The notes under the pieces: generated by a model
What the model saw: the letters and a program-made list of their open reading frames with translations, nothing else
What the model was told of the DNA's origin: nothing
The model's database searches: none
Origin: Thereva unica
Taxonomy: Eukaryota; Arthropoda; Insecta; Diptera; Therevidae
Direction of reading: 5' to 3'
DNA: 64,000 nucleotides
Assembly (NCBI GenBank): GCA_949987705.1
Contig: OX465284.1
Location: forward strand, 67,751,470 to 67,815,469
Made by a program: the position numbers and the translations under genes
Part shown: in pieces, positions 1-9,570 of the stretch
Layout of the letters: every line of letters begins with the position of its first letter
Numbering within the stretch: the stretch's first letter is position 1

Positions 1-118
1 ATTCATAAACACCATTAATTAATTAAATTATGAAATACTTGATAGCAAAATATCAAGAAAATATCATTCTCTTTAATTCAGGAAAACTTGTGTTTTAAAA
101 TACTTATTTCTGGAAAAT
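1..118. other. AT-rich left edge, nothing recognised
   Basis: This short AT-rich stretch precedes a run of ten G at about 121-130. No coding frame or repeat end could be supported here. It may be the flank or the lost 3' end of the gypsy relic that follows. Confidence 0.4.
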
Positions 119-1015
119 TTCGGGGGGGGGGGTTGCCCTGGGTACGGCCTTGCCCTTTCATCCCTCTTCCGTAGGTTATATCTCTGCTGAGTGGCTTGCG
201 CTAACTTACTCAACCTTGCTCTGACATCCTTCCAAACATCTTCCAATGCTTTAGTTCATAACTCTCCCTGATCCTGAGCAGATGCTTGCCTTACGTCGCC
301 ACGCATAGCCATCTCTCTCCCGAAGTTAACAAAATATGAAGTTAACTTTCGTGAGTACTTGTCCGAATAGCACAAATGGCCAAATGTGTATTCCTTACTC
401 GATGGTTAACCGCCATGTAGGCACGCAGCATAAATTTAATATTTTGGTTCATGCGTTCCGCAGGGTGAGCTTGGGGGTGGTAAAATGCCGTGTATTTGAC
501 TGCCACCCTGTATTCGGCATTGAGCTTTTTGAATGTTTCCGACTTAAACTGGAGTCCATTGCCGCAAATCAGGAACTGAAGTATACCAAAAAGGAGGAAA
601 ACATGCTCTTCCAGAACACCACATATCGCAGGAGCAGTGGCAGAACGCAACGAAAAGAGAAAGGGGACTTACTAAAATAGTTGACCACCGTGAGAATGAA
701 TTTGCTCGCACAGGTGGAGCGAGGTAATGGTCCGATTAGATCGCACAACCCTTGGTACCCTTAGCCCACTGACCTTTTACCGTTCAAGCTTAGTTGACTG
801 ACAAACTACGCAACGTTTAACATAGGTGGTACGTCGCTTTTTATTTTAGGCCAATAAAATCACTGGCAAGCCGGTCATAGGTCTTCTTGACGCCACCGTG
901 TCCCGCAACATGATTTTCTTACGTTCCGGCTTAGTTGCGACCATTCTCCAACTGGAACCTTCCTGAGCCAGCCAGGGGTATTTTGGACGTATATGCTTCC
1001 AAAAGTTCCAGTCTT
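119..1015 (-). pseudogene. Ty3/gypsy integrase relic (3' part of split gypsy element)
   Basis: Read on the minus strand, this stretch shows the parts of a Ty3/gypsy integrase in order. A zinc-binding region with HGGVKKTYDRLA and CVVCQS lies at about 780-900. The catalytic core lies at about 340-740 (ICGNGLQF, then YHPQAHPAERMNQNIK), and a C-terminal stretch with YNLRKRDER at about 160-230. Integrase joins reverse-transcribed DNA to the chromosome. Stops and frameshifts break the frame, and the core motif reads CGNG where active copies usually have CDNG, so this copy is dead. The upstream part of the same element lies beyond the inserted LINE, at 4086-5530. No LTR was found. Confidence 0.75.
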
Positions 1016-4000
1016 ATTTATTTATTTATTTCTATTTACACTATACAATTAAGACATATGGGTCTTTTAATATGTATAGGCTATACACAAAAAGGTAGCA
1101 AAAATAACAATTAAAAAAAAAGAAAAAAACAAAATCAATAAAGGAAATAAAAATGAATACATAGTAAACGAAAATTGATACAAATTTAATGTGAAGCAAA
1201 ATACTTATATAAAATCGCTTTAAATTTTTTACTGCTGCTGCTTCGTCGTACATCTAATGGTAAGGAGTTCCACAACCTAATAGCACGAACAAAGAACTGT
1301 TTTTCGGAAATGCTGTACTTAATGACAGGCACAATTAGAGTTAACGCTCTTGTGGAGTTCGCGAAATTAATTCTATCATAAAGGTACTTTGGTTGCTTTA
1401 ATAAAATAATTTTATTTAGGAACCAGACAGTACGAAAATCAAAATATGAGGATAGCGTACATCCAAACACAGATCTGACGTATACTGAGACATGGTCGAA
1501 ACGCCTATTATTGTACACATAACAAACGCAGGAATTAAACGCAACATTAAGCTTATTAAAGATAACAGACCCAGCCTTACAAAACAATTCACATCCATAT
1601 GTCAGCATTGGAACCATAAGTGCTTTCACCAGCAAGAGTTTAGTATTCCGAGGAGTAAAGTAAGCAGAGACAGATAGTTTTCGCAGAACAGCATATACCT
1701 TGCTAACAAGAGAACTGATGTGATTACCCCAAGATAGGGTATTATCAAAAATTATACCCAGGTTTTTTACAAAATTTTTATAGGGCAAGACAGCGCCGTT
1801 AAGGATTACCCTAGGAAATTCGCTGCTGTCAACACCTGACCTGGATATAACAATTACATTAGACTTGTTTGCGTTGAGCCTGAGCTTGTTATATCTCGTC
1901 CATTCATATATAGAATGTAGATCTTCGTTGATTCTGGCTACCGCATCCTCGATTAAACCAATTGGTCTAGATATATATAATTGCGTATCGTCAGCATATA
2001 AATGAAATTTGCAGCTCTTAATAATAGCCGGAAGGTCATTAATAAACATTGCGAAGAAAAGAGGCCCCAGGATTGACCCTTGAGGTACGCCACAAATACA
2101 CTTAGATGGGGTTGAAAAACAATTATTACAGAAAACGTATTGTTCCCTATCCTCCAAATATGACTGCACAAGTGTAAGAGTGCTGCGAGCAAAATGAAAT
2201 TTGAGGCCAAGTTTTTCTAACAATAGCTTATGGTTTACCGTGTCAAATGCTTTTGAAAAATCCAAAAGTACCAGTACAGTAACCATGTCACTCACCATGG
2301 CTTTACGGATGTCATCTGAGATATTCAGTAATGCCGTCACACAGCTATGTTGAGGGCGGAAACCAGATTGAAAATCAGACAAAAGTTTACGGTCATTAAT
2401 ATATTTAAATATTTGATGATGAAATAGTTTTTCAAACACTTTGCTGAGGAAAGGAAGGATAGATATTGGACGGTATTCAGCACAATTAGAGGGACCACTT
2501 TTCGGGATAGGAATAACTTTTGCTCTTTTCCAGCTAGATGGGTATACAGAAGTTAAAATAATTGTATTCAAAATGTGTGTAACAGGAGAAAGTATAAGCG
2601 GAAGAATTAATTTAATAAATTTCGGATGTAAGTTGTCCAAACCTACAGCATTTGATTTAATAGACAAGATAGCACTACCAACATCTTCTATACTAAAAGA
2701 AGATATAGTAAACCCAGTTGAGGAAAAACTACCAAGAAAATCATTACTCAGTTTTTCATGGTTATCGGAGAGGAATACTTCAGAGAACGTATCATTAATC
2801 ACGTTAGGATCTTCTGCAACAATATGCGATTTGGTTTTTCCGAAGCCACAGGTATTCAGATTTCTCCACAAAGCTTTTGTCGGCAGAGAAGAATTAAATT
2901 TAGAGCTATAAAATTTTCTTTTGGAGCCCCGAATAAGAAAAGAAGTTCGATTACGTAAGTGGCGATATTCCTCCCACAGCTCTGGTGTTCTAAAGCGTTT
3001 CCACCTACGGTAGGCAATATCTCGTGCAGACATCAGTGCACGCACACTAGTGGTGAGCCATGGGCAACTAGAATCCGTTATTCGACGCATTTTTAGTGGT
3101 ACATATTTTTCGAAAAGATAGGATACTAGACCTTCAAAGTAAAGTAGTTGTTCGTTAACGGATGTCATGGAGTATACTTGATCCCAATGTAATAATGATC
3201 CTTCTGAGAAGATTTCATCTAGACGAATGCTTTTGAAATCCCTATATGAAAAGATACTCTCTGTGTTGTCCACTTCTATATTATACGAGACGAATACAAG
3301 GTCATGTCTAGAGAAAGCTGGTACTGCGATTTGGTTGTTAAAAGACACCAAATTAATATCATCCACTATTAGAAGATCCAAAAGAGTTGAAGATGTACTA
3401 GTAAAATGAGTTGGATGACTGTTAACAACAGAAAGACCATAAATGCTTAAAATATCCAGCAAGCTCTCAGCACAACTTTTTTGGGCAATTAAGTCGGAAT
3501 TGAAATCCCCACAAATCAGAATGTGAGCATATGAGTGGCAAAGCTCAGCAAGAAGAAGATTAAGAGGAGACCAATCAGAAATATTTGGAGGTTTGTAAAT
3601 TGTACCAACAAGGCACTTACCAGAAACCATATATATTTCGACAAAAATATATTCAATGCAGTCATTCTCACCAGATCTTGCTATAACCTTGCAATTGAAG
3701 TTTCTTTTAATATAAAGAGCTATACCACCTCCACTTCGAGAAATTCGATCATTACGAAAAATCGAATAATTTTGAAGTGATATAATTTCATCCGAGATAT
3801 GCGGCTTTAACCAAGTTTCAGAAATACCAATAATATCAATATGCGAATTTTTAAACAAATCAAGAAACTCATCTATTTTAGGAAACAGACTCCGCGCATT
3901 TAGATGACACATCCTCACACCTTGACTTCTTTTACAAAGAATATCAAGAAGAATTCTATTAAAATTAATGTTCGGGCAATTGGTTGTGGAAATTTCAATA

Positions 4001-4085
4001 GTATCCAAAGCCATACTGAAATTTATAAAATTAACAAAAGAGACAGAAATAACAATAGAGACAGAAGCAGCAAAAGCAAAACTAC
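1016..4085 (-). mobile_element. CR1-superfamily LINE inserted in gypsy, ORF2 intact
   Basis: This is a non-LTR retrotransposon on the minus strand. Its 3' end is a short ATTT-type tail at 1016-1032 (AAAT repeats on the coding strand). The pentamer gtctt occurs on both sides, at 1011-1015 and 4086-4090, and looks like the target-site duplication. The gypsy reading resumes directly beyond each copy. The body of about 3.07 kb holds one long ORF2, roughly 70 bp of 5' sequence and about 170 bp of 3' UTR. No separate ORF1 is visible, so the copy is probably 5'-truncated upstream of ORF2. Protein style (HLNARSL, YADDTQLY) suggests the CR1/L2/Crack/Daphne group. The exact clade is not settled. Confidence 0.85.
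1186..4014 (-). CDS. LINE ORF2: endonuclease and reverse transcriptase
   Basis: The 942-residue frame is open throughout. It starts with an apurinic-endonuclease-like domain at about residues 30-235 (MCHLNARSL near 35, ISETWL, GDFNSDL near 169), which nicks target DNA. A reverse transcriptase follows at about 480-760, with PIPKSGP, GFRPQHS, the first catalytic Asp in LDFSKAFDTVNH near 584, GVPQGSILGP, and YADDTQLY near 673. The C-terminal region (LWNSLPLDVR) is typical of CR1-like proteins. No stop or frameshift is present and all catalytic motifs are kept, so the copy is young and might be active if its 5' end were complete. The first Met lies 22 residues upstream of the conserved N-terminal block. 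A downstream start is possible. Confidence 0.9.
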   Translation of the reverse strand: MALDTIEISTTNCPNINFNRILLDILCKRSQGVRMCHLNARSLFPKIDEFLDLFKNSHIDIIGISETWLKPHISDEIISLQNYSIFRNDRISRSGGGIALYIKRNFNCKVIARSGENDCIEYIFVEIYMVSGKCLVGTIYKPPNISDWSPLNLLLAELCHSYAHILICGDFNSDLIAQKSCAESLLDILSIYGLSVVNSHPTHFTSTSSTLLDLLIVDDINLVSFNNQIAVPAFSRHDLVFVSYNIEVDNTESIFSYRDFKSIRLDEIFSEGSLLHWDQVYSMTSVNEQLLYFEGLVSYLFEKYVPLKMRRITDSSCPWLTTSVRALMSARDIAYRRWKRFRTPELWEEYRHLRNRTSFLIRGSKRKFYSSKFNSSLPTKALWRNLNTCGFGKTKSHIVAEDPNVINDTFSEVFLSDNHEKLSNDFLGSFSSTGFTISSFSIEDVGSAILSIKSNAVGLDNLHPKFIKLILPLILSPVTHILNTIILTSVYPSSWKRAKVIPIPKSGPSNCAEYRPISILPFLSKVFEKLFHHQIFKYINDRKLLSDFQSGFRPQHSCVTALLNISDDIRKAMVSDMVTVLVLLDFSKAFDTVNHKLLLEKLGLKFHFARSTLTLVQSYLEDREQYVFCNNCFSTPSKCICGVPQGSILGPLFFAMFINDLPAIIKSCKFHLYADDTQLYISRPIGLIEDAVARINEDLHSIYEWTRYNKLRLNANKSNVIVISRSGVDSSEFPRVILNGAVLPYKNFVKNLGIIFDNTLSWGNHISSLVSKVYAVLRKLSVSAYFTPRNTKLLLVKALMVPMLTYGCELFCKAGSVIFNKLNVAFNSCVCYVYNNRRFDHVSVYVRSVFGCTLSSYFDFRTVWFLNKIILLKQPKYLYDRINFANSTRALTLIVPVIKYSISEKQFFVRAIRLWNSLPLDVRRSSSSKKFKAILYKYFASH

Positions 4086-5530
4086 GTCTTCGTATCGCCA
4101 GTCCGGAAAATGCTCTGGATTACCTCTTAATTGTGTGGTCATAGGTTCATACCAACTGTGGAGCTTTTCGAGGCGTCGTTGCTGAGACAATCGAGGGTAG
4201 GGGCCCATCTTGACAGCAAAACCAGTAGTAGGTGCTCCTTACCCTTCTTATGGATGATCGAAAAATCCTACTTGTGCAGCCGAATCGCTTAGACGTCCTG
4301 TGGGGTCTTTTCAATTGCACGCGTGGTCGGTTACCACCCAGAACTTGGCCCCTTCAATCTACGACGTACTTTATCTATAGCCCAGAGTACTGCTAAACAT
4401 TCGCGTTCGGTTGTCGAATAGTTCTGCTCTGGACCACTTAATGAATTGCTGAGGTAGGCTATGACCTTGTCCTGGCTCTCCTGCTGTTTGGGTGAGGACC
4501 GCACCTAAATCATGACCTGAGGCATCGGTGTATATGGTGAAAGGGAGTTCAAAGTTGGAACAAGTCGAAATCGGCGCACTCACCAGGTTATCTTTTGCCA
4601 TCCGGAAGGCCTTTTCGCATTGCGGCGTCCACATGAACTTTCGTTCCTTCTTCAACAACTCTGTGATCGGGTCAATAAGCGAAGCGAAATTGAGTATAAA
4701 ACGCCGGTACCAGAATACTGTGCCTATAAACTTCCTCACTTCGGGCACCTTCCTAGGGTACCTCAACTCTATCCTGTAGAACTAACACTTCTCGAAGTTA
4801 ATAACCAAGCCAGCTTGCCAAAGCTTGTCCAACATTTCCTCCAATGCTTGCTTGTGCCATTCAAACGTCGGGGTCACAATAATTATCTCGTTGAGGTAGA
4901 CGAAAATACGATCATCCAAGGTCTCCGCCAGCACTCTATCGATCAGACGTTGCCAAGTATCTGGAGAGTTTGTTAGACTAAAAGGCATTCTGTTAAATTG
5001 AAATAATCCTCTGCCTGGAACGTGCCAAAATGTGGACTATATGTCCAGGAACGACAAACACTTGGCGTCGCGCAACTTGTCCAATGTGGCAGATACGAAT
5101 GATAATAATAGGTAAGCGTCCTTCTTCGTTGCTTTATTAACTTTCGAAAGTCCACGCAGAAGTAGTATTTTCCGTCCTTTTTTAAACTAAGACGACGCGG
5201 GTGACGACCAGGCACTGTTCGACGTTGTTCAATGGGTGGTGATTTCGTCTCGATGGTGTTCCCTACCTTGTTGGTGCAACCCATCCCATTTTCGCCTTCG
5301 CTTCGTCCATCAGTTGGCCTAACTCCTGCTATTGACTAGGTGAAAGGCCATGAGACTCAGTACATTGATGCGTAACAACATAATAAATTGAGGAGCGCGA
5401 TAAGAGACAGTAGTTCGTTTTCCGTGCGTTAAATTCAGCACGATTCTTGAGGCCCCAACCTAGAACCAGATTTATATCCCTGTTCACGGTCATGCAGGCA
5501 AGATCTGGCACATGCATGTCTTGCATTTAT
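4086..5530 (-). pseudogene. Ty3/gypsy protease-RT-RNase H relic (5' part of split gypsy element)
   Basis: Minus-strand fragments follow gypsy pol order. At 5329-5526 there is a protease-end-like piece (VNRDINLVLGW). At 4973-5284 the start of the reverse transcriptase is seen (KKDGKYYFCVDFRKL). The palm region is at 4782-4988 (MPFSLTNSPDTWQRLIDRVL). The connection and RNase H are at 4371-4766 (VRKFIGTVFWYRRFI, then YTDASGHDLGAVL). The remaining tether leads to the LINE insertion at 4085. The catalytic YLDD box reads YLNE and several frameshifts occur, so the enzyme cannot work. Integrase continues at 119-1015. Confidence 0.8.
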
Positions 5531-6900
5531 CAAAGCAGGTTCGGACCATTTTCCTAGAGTTGAAAACTCCTACATTTTCTTCTATTTTGTGAAAAACGCT
5601 ATGATTTTGGATGGATTACACGATTAAATCACAAATACATCATATTTAGAACTTGATTCTAAAGGACATTGTGAATTATGTATCGTTGCTATTACGAGAT
5701 TCAGACAAGTGTGAAAACTATTTTGACCAGTTTCAATTTTCTTTTTCACAGGACTTGTGGTGAGTGGTTTCAACCAACCAATCAATAAAATCCTTTCTCA
5801 AGTAGCTTACAGTCGCACATGATAAACGTCCTGCATCAAGCCGGCCGAAAAATTTTATTTATTAATTTGTTGGAAGTTATCGATAAAACCGCCACCGCTA
5901 AACTCCCAAACGGCCCCCAATATCCTTGTTTTCCTTTAAAGTGAAAGACAAGCAAAAAAAACACAAATAAATTAGGTAAGGACCACCTTGCGCTTCGTGC
6001 GAAGGGATGTCAATCTAAAAACCGAAGTTGATGGATCACGCTAGCCTATGAATTATAAAGGAGCCCGTGGGCTTCGCTACTTGCGTATAATTCATCATGG
6101 AAGCGCACCCAAAGCTCATTCACACATAAGTGGGGAGCCTTCGCGTGACCTAGAATATGCCTGATTTATTTATTTTGTGTTGATGATGGCCACAATGTGT
6201 CGATACACAGTTTCTCTCTGGCCATTTAAACTGACCAAATCCAAATTTATTTTCCCATCGTGAAGCACTTTTGATAAGGCGTTAACTTTTCATGGGAGCG
6301 TTCTCATGACGTACAATGTCCTTTCATGGTTTGAGGTCTTCCACAGAACGAATCTCTCGAAAGACAGTCGGAGGGTGGGAGTAGAGTAAGGTGTCATGAC
6401 AGCCATTAATATAATGACAGGCAATGAAACTACTTGCACATTTATCAATCAGAAGACAACGTGGATAATACCAGATGTCCGGGCCATTTCTTTTGTTAGT
6501 GGGCGCACACGAGTGAGGAGAGCATCCCTAGGAGCAAATAATTCACGCACGATTTTCGCACCTGGGGCTAACGCATGAAGGAAAAGTGATGTTTAAGCTG
6601 TTCACACTTATGAGGTCTTTTCTTTTTAGGCCACAACGTGAAGTAGACTGGATTTTGAAGTACCACCGCAGTGGATGTAAAATATGGTGTTGTTAACTAG
6701 CAGAATCTACTTGTTGTACTGCTCCTTCTTTTGATAGTATTGAAATTCAACACGCGTCTTCTTCGATATTACCTTTTACTCTTAGATGAATGCATTCATA
6801 GTGAAAGGGAATTATCGATGAAATCAAAGGACTTTCTAATAGCCGTGATTCATTGCCTTCAGGATAACTAATTTTTAGAGACATAAGATGAAAATTAAAA
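5531..6900. other. Unassigned stretch upstream of the gypsy relic
   Basis: No convincing coding frame was seen. The stretch could include decayed gypsy gag or LTR sequence, but nothing recognisable remains. A short imperfect hairpin occurs at about 6040-6105 (GAATTATA / TATAATTC arms). Confidence 0.35.
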
Positions 6901-6929
6901 AACGCTTGGCTTATCAACCCATTTCTAGT

Positions 6930-7053
6930 AAACTATGAATGAGTCAGAACTAATTCGCTTAGTATTGCATTGGGTTAACTAGTCCGTTTTCATATAGCTT
7001 AGTCAAAGATCTCGGGATTAGATTTGACAGCAAACTGGACTTTTCTACTCATA
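6930..7053 (+). pseudogene. LINE reverse transcriptase fragment, upstream half of a split gene
   Basis: Plus-strand codons in the frame of position 7023 read VKDLGIRFDSKLDFSTHI. This is the block after the YADD region of a CR1/Jockey-like LINE reverse transcriptase. The match stops at 7053, where the Helitron begins, and resumes in the same frame at 11371. The 5' limit of the fragment is uncertain. Confidence 0.75.
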
Positions 7054-7088
7054 TCCTTACTAATATTATAAATGCGAAAGTAACTCTG

Positions 7089-7104
7089 TCTGTCTGTCTG
7101 TTAC
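7089..7104 (+). repeat. TGTC/TCTG tetranucleotide tract near the Helitron 5' end
   Basis: Four tandem copies of a TGTC-type unit lie just inside the Helitron left end. Similar tracts are typical of this repeat family near its terminus. Confidence 0.7.
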
Positions 7105-7388
7105 GCTTTCACGCCTAAACCACTGGACCGGTTTTGATGAAATTTGCTACAGATATAGTTTAGACCTTGGAGATGGACATAGGCTACTTTTTATGGAGAA
7201 AAAAAGGGTTGAAGGGGGTGAAATGGGGTTCAATAAGTTGTAAGGGGATTTTTTGAAGTGAAACTTCTTTACGCACGCTTGACTTGGAGAGTAAACTGGC
7301 GAACGCGTTTCGTAAGCGTTACGAAAAGTGTGATCGGGCAAGGCGAACGGAAGTTGTGTGGGGGATATAAGCAAGAGACAGCAGTGCG

Positions 7389-7568
7389 CGAGTGTGCTTT
7401 TGACCACACGACTGAAGTGAAACTTCTTTCGCTCCATCTATATATGTATATGCATATGTGTGTGTGTACAATATATACATGTATGTACATATACATATAT
7501 TAATTTTCTACAAATATTTAATTCATGTTTTCATTGGTAAATTAATATTTTTGCATAGATCTTTTATT
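7389..7568 (+). repeat. Left arm of a long inverted repeat
   Basis: The 180-bp arm matches the reverse complement of 9197-9366. Shared blocks include CGAGTGTGCTTTTGACCACA, GAAACTTCTTTCGCTCCATC, a TG/TA microsatellite, and TTTTGCATAGATCT. The spacer is about 1.6 kb. The two copies differ by a few substitutions and small indels, so the arms are old. Confidence 0.8.
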
Positions 7569-7642
7569 TTTATTCATTATTTTCATTATTGGATACATCA
7601 ATAATTGCTGTGGTTGTTTGTAAAACCGGGACGAGTTTGGGG

Positions 7643-7715
7643 GGCCTCGGTGGTCTAGGGTAAGGCGCCTGACTACTATCCCCAGAGGTCCCGGGTTCGA
7701 TTCCCGGCGGTGCCA
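7643..7715 (+). pseudogene. tRNA-like sequence (pseudo-tRNA or SINE head)
   Basis: A 73-base tRNA-sized unit ends in a perfect T arm (CCGGG-TTCGATT-CCCGG) with an intact B box GGTTCGATTCC and an A-box-like TGGTCTAGGG. The 7-bp acceptor stem GGCCTCG/CGGTGCC pairs except for one mismatch and one wobble. The D and anticodon arms fold poorly, so a working tRNA is unlikely. A SINE head is a fair alternative, but no second copy was seen in the window. Confidence 0.5.
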
Positions 7716-7842
7716 CGGTCCTAGCCTTTCCCAACTTCCCGCCTACATAACTTTCCTTCTTTCTTCTTCCCTCTTTGCATTCCTGATTCCTCCTGTCTGT
7801 CATAGCCTTCACTAGTTCTCTTCCCCGCTCCACCAAGCGCAT

Positions 7843-8232
7843 GTCTAGTAATAACAAGTCTTTCATCTTCATACAAAAATTTCCGACCGTTGATTGTGTG
7901 CGTGCATATATGAACATCACTGCTGAGCAAAACTCAACGCATACTTCGTGAACTCGGCCAGACAAAGCCAGATTCTCTCTCTTCGATCAAGTATGCAGAC
8001 CAGAAAAGGAAAGACAATTGAATCAAAACAAACGAGCAAATATGCACCAATATATCCCCACATAAACTCATAAAATTTTCCGACTTATGGTTGTATTCCA
8101 GCGCGTATAAAAATGTTGCATTCTCTCTCTGATAGCCTGACATCGTCATTTGAAAAACTTGTGCATGCAGCTGTTCGCCTTTCACTCATTAACCATATGA
8201 AGATCAAAGACTTGTTAATTTCTAGACTTTGG
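7843..8232 (+). mobile_element. 390-bp MITE, copy 1 (inside the Helitron)
   Basis: This unit matches the reverse complement of 16021-16416 over its whole length. Its ends are inverted copies of about 28 bp (GTCTAGTAATAACAAGTCTT at left, AAGACTTGTTAATTTCTAGA at right). It has no coding capacity; short open frames in it are chance. The left tip is altered relative to copy 2. Confidence 0.85.
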
Positions 8233-8530
8233 TCATCGGTTGGTTGATGAGATTCAACTCGTTTCAGGAGGCATAACACTCCAGCGAGTTGTTCTCGATG
8301 CCCCGATGTCAGAGTCGCGAAATGTTGGGAGTAGGTGAAATAAAAATACCGCAGCTAGGTTGTGACAGTTCTTTCCTTCACTTCTGTCTCTATCTTCTGA
8401 CTAGAGCTGCTGTTCGACATTTCAAAAATATGTAAAAATAAAAACATGGTCGACAGCACAAAGGGGCCTTCTCTAAGTCTCTAGTGTTTCACATAAAAAA
8501 AAAAGGCTTATGGTATGAGAAATAAGACAA

Positions 8531-9185
8531 TTAGTTTAGTTTAGTTTTCGAATTAAAATTAGACAGATATCTAGAAAATTCTGCATCGTTTGTTGTTCCA
8601 TGTCTTGTAGTTGGCTCATTACGGTTATTATTCATTTGTAGTTCTAATTTATCTCGTAGAAAGTTTACCAAAAGTTGTCCATCTCCGGACGCGAAATTAA
8701 TATTGAAATCTCCTGCTAAAATTAGTGGCAACGTATGATAGTTTTCTCCTAATTCTTCAGAACCTACTCGACCGTATATCATAAGTCTTTTGTATATAAA
8801 CTTTATGATATTATTAACTGCGTTATTGGGCGAAATGTAAACAACTACCATTATGATGTTTGTTCCATCGTATAAAACACAGTGAGCAGCACATATATCA
8901 CCAATTGATGATTGACCAATATCGACTTCACAAATATGTCGTAATAGAATGTCCATATTCGAAGTTACTATATTCGAGGTGATTTCTGATAACTTGCCAC
9001 TCTGCCACTGCCACATTTTTACGCTTAAATTTCGTAATGCAATCAAAATTCGGGATGTCTATATTTTCATCGTCATTTGATCAGGTTTCTGATAAAAACA
9101 GAATATTGCTTGAATTAATTGCGGGATCGCTCAAGTCCGACACTTGTTTTTTGAGACTTTGGCAATTGAAAGTAACCATGGACAA
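8531..9185 (-). pseudogene. Endonuclease relic of Helentron/Helitron2 type
   Basis: On the minus strand, the reading starts near 9180 (MVTFNCQSLKKQVSDL, then INSSNILFLSET) and continues in the 171-residue frame 8531-9046. That frame shows the core of an endonuclease-exonuclease-phosphatase fold: VVVYISPNN, LPLILAGDFNINFA with the catalytic DFN, and a TTRHGTT block. This protein style is known from endonucleases fused downstream of the PIF1-like helicase in Helentron-type Helitrons. A stop codon after SET and a frame change show that it is dead. It lies antisense to the host Helitron and next to the right inverted-repeat arm, which suggests a later insertion. A PIF1 helicase relic of the same strand lies at 16780-17570. 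Confidence 0.7.
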
Positions 9186-9196
9186 CTTTTTTTCTG

Positions 9197-9366
9197 AAAT
9201 AAAGATCTATGCAAAAATATTAATTTACCAATGAAAACATGAAATAAATTTAAATATTTGTAGAAAATTAATATATGTATATGTACATACATGTATATAT
9301 TGTACACACACATACAGATGGAGCGAAAGAAGTTTCACCTCAGTCGTGTGGTCAAAAGCACACTCG
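9197..9366 (-). repeat. Right arm of the long inverted repeat
   Basis: Reverse complement of 7389-7568. The arm ends abruptly at 9366, before a poly-T stretch. Confidence 0.8.
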
Positions 9367-9430
9367 TTTTTTTTACTTTTTTTTCTATTGTACAAAAAGT
9401 AACTGACTGACAGACAACGTACAACCTACA

Positions 9431-9565
9431 CCGCTAGAGCTAAAGGGCTGAAATTTTGACAGTGCATCTCTAGCGATTTTTCGAAATGCCTCCCTTAAGG
9501 GGGTAAAATGGGGTCAACTCAAAACCGCTGGAGCTATAGGGCTGAAATTTTGACAGTGCATCCCT
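9431..9565 (+). repeat. Two 41-bp direct repeats
   Basis: The units 9431-9471 and 9525-9565 share CCGCT.GAGCTA and GGGCTGAAATTTTGACAGTG. They are separated by a GGGGTAAAATGGGG stretch. The arrangement resembles internal sequence of the same Helitron-type repeats. Confidence 0.7.
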
Positions 9566-9570
9566 ATAAT

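Noticed and set aside
2441..2911. Plus-strand frame of 156 codons
   Set aside because: It is the antisense shadow of the LINE ORF2 at 1186-4014.
7147..7503. Overlapping frames of 75-96 codons on both strands
   Set aside because: They lie in Helitron end sequence and a microsatellite; the composition explains them.
7570..8279. Minus-strand frames of 64-131 codons
   Set aside because: They span the tRNA-like unit and the MITE, which are non-coding repeats.
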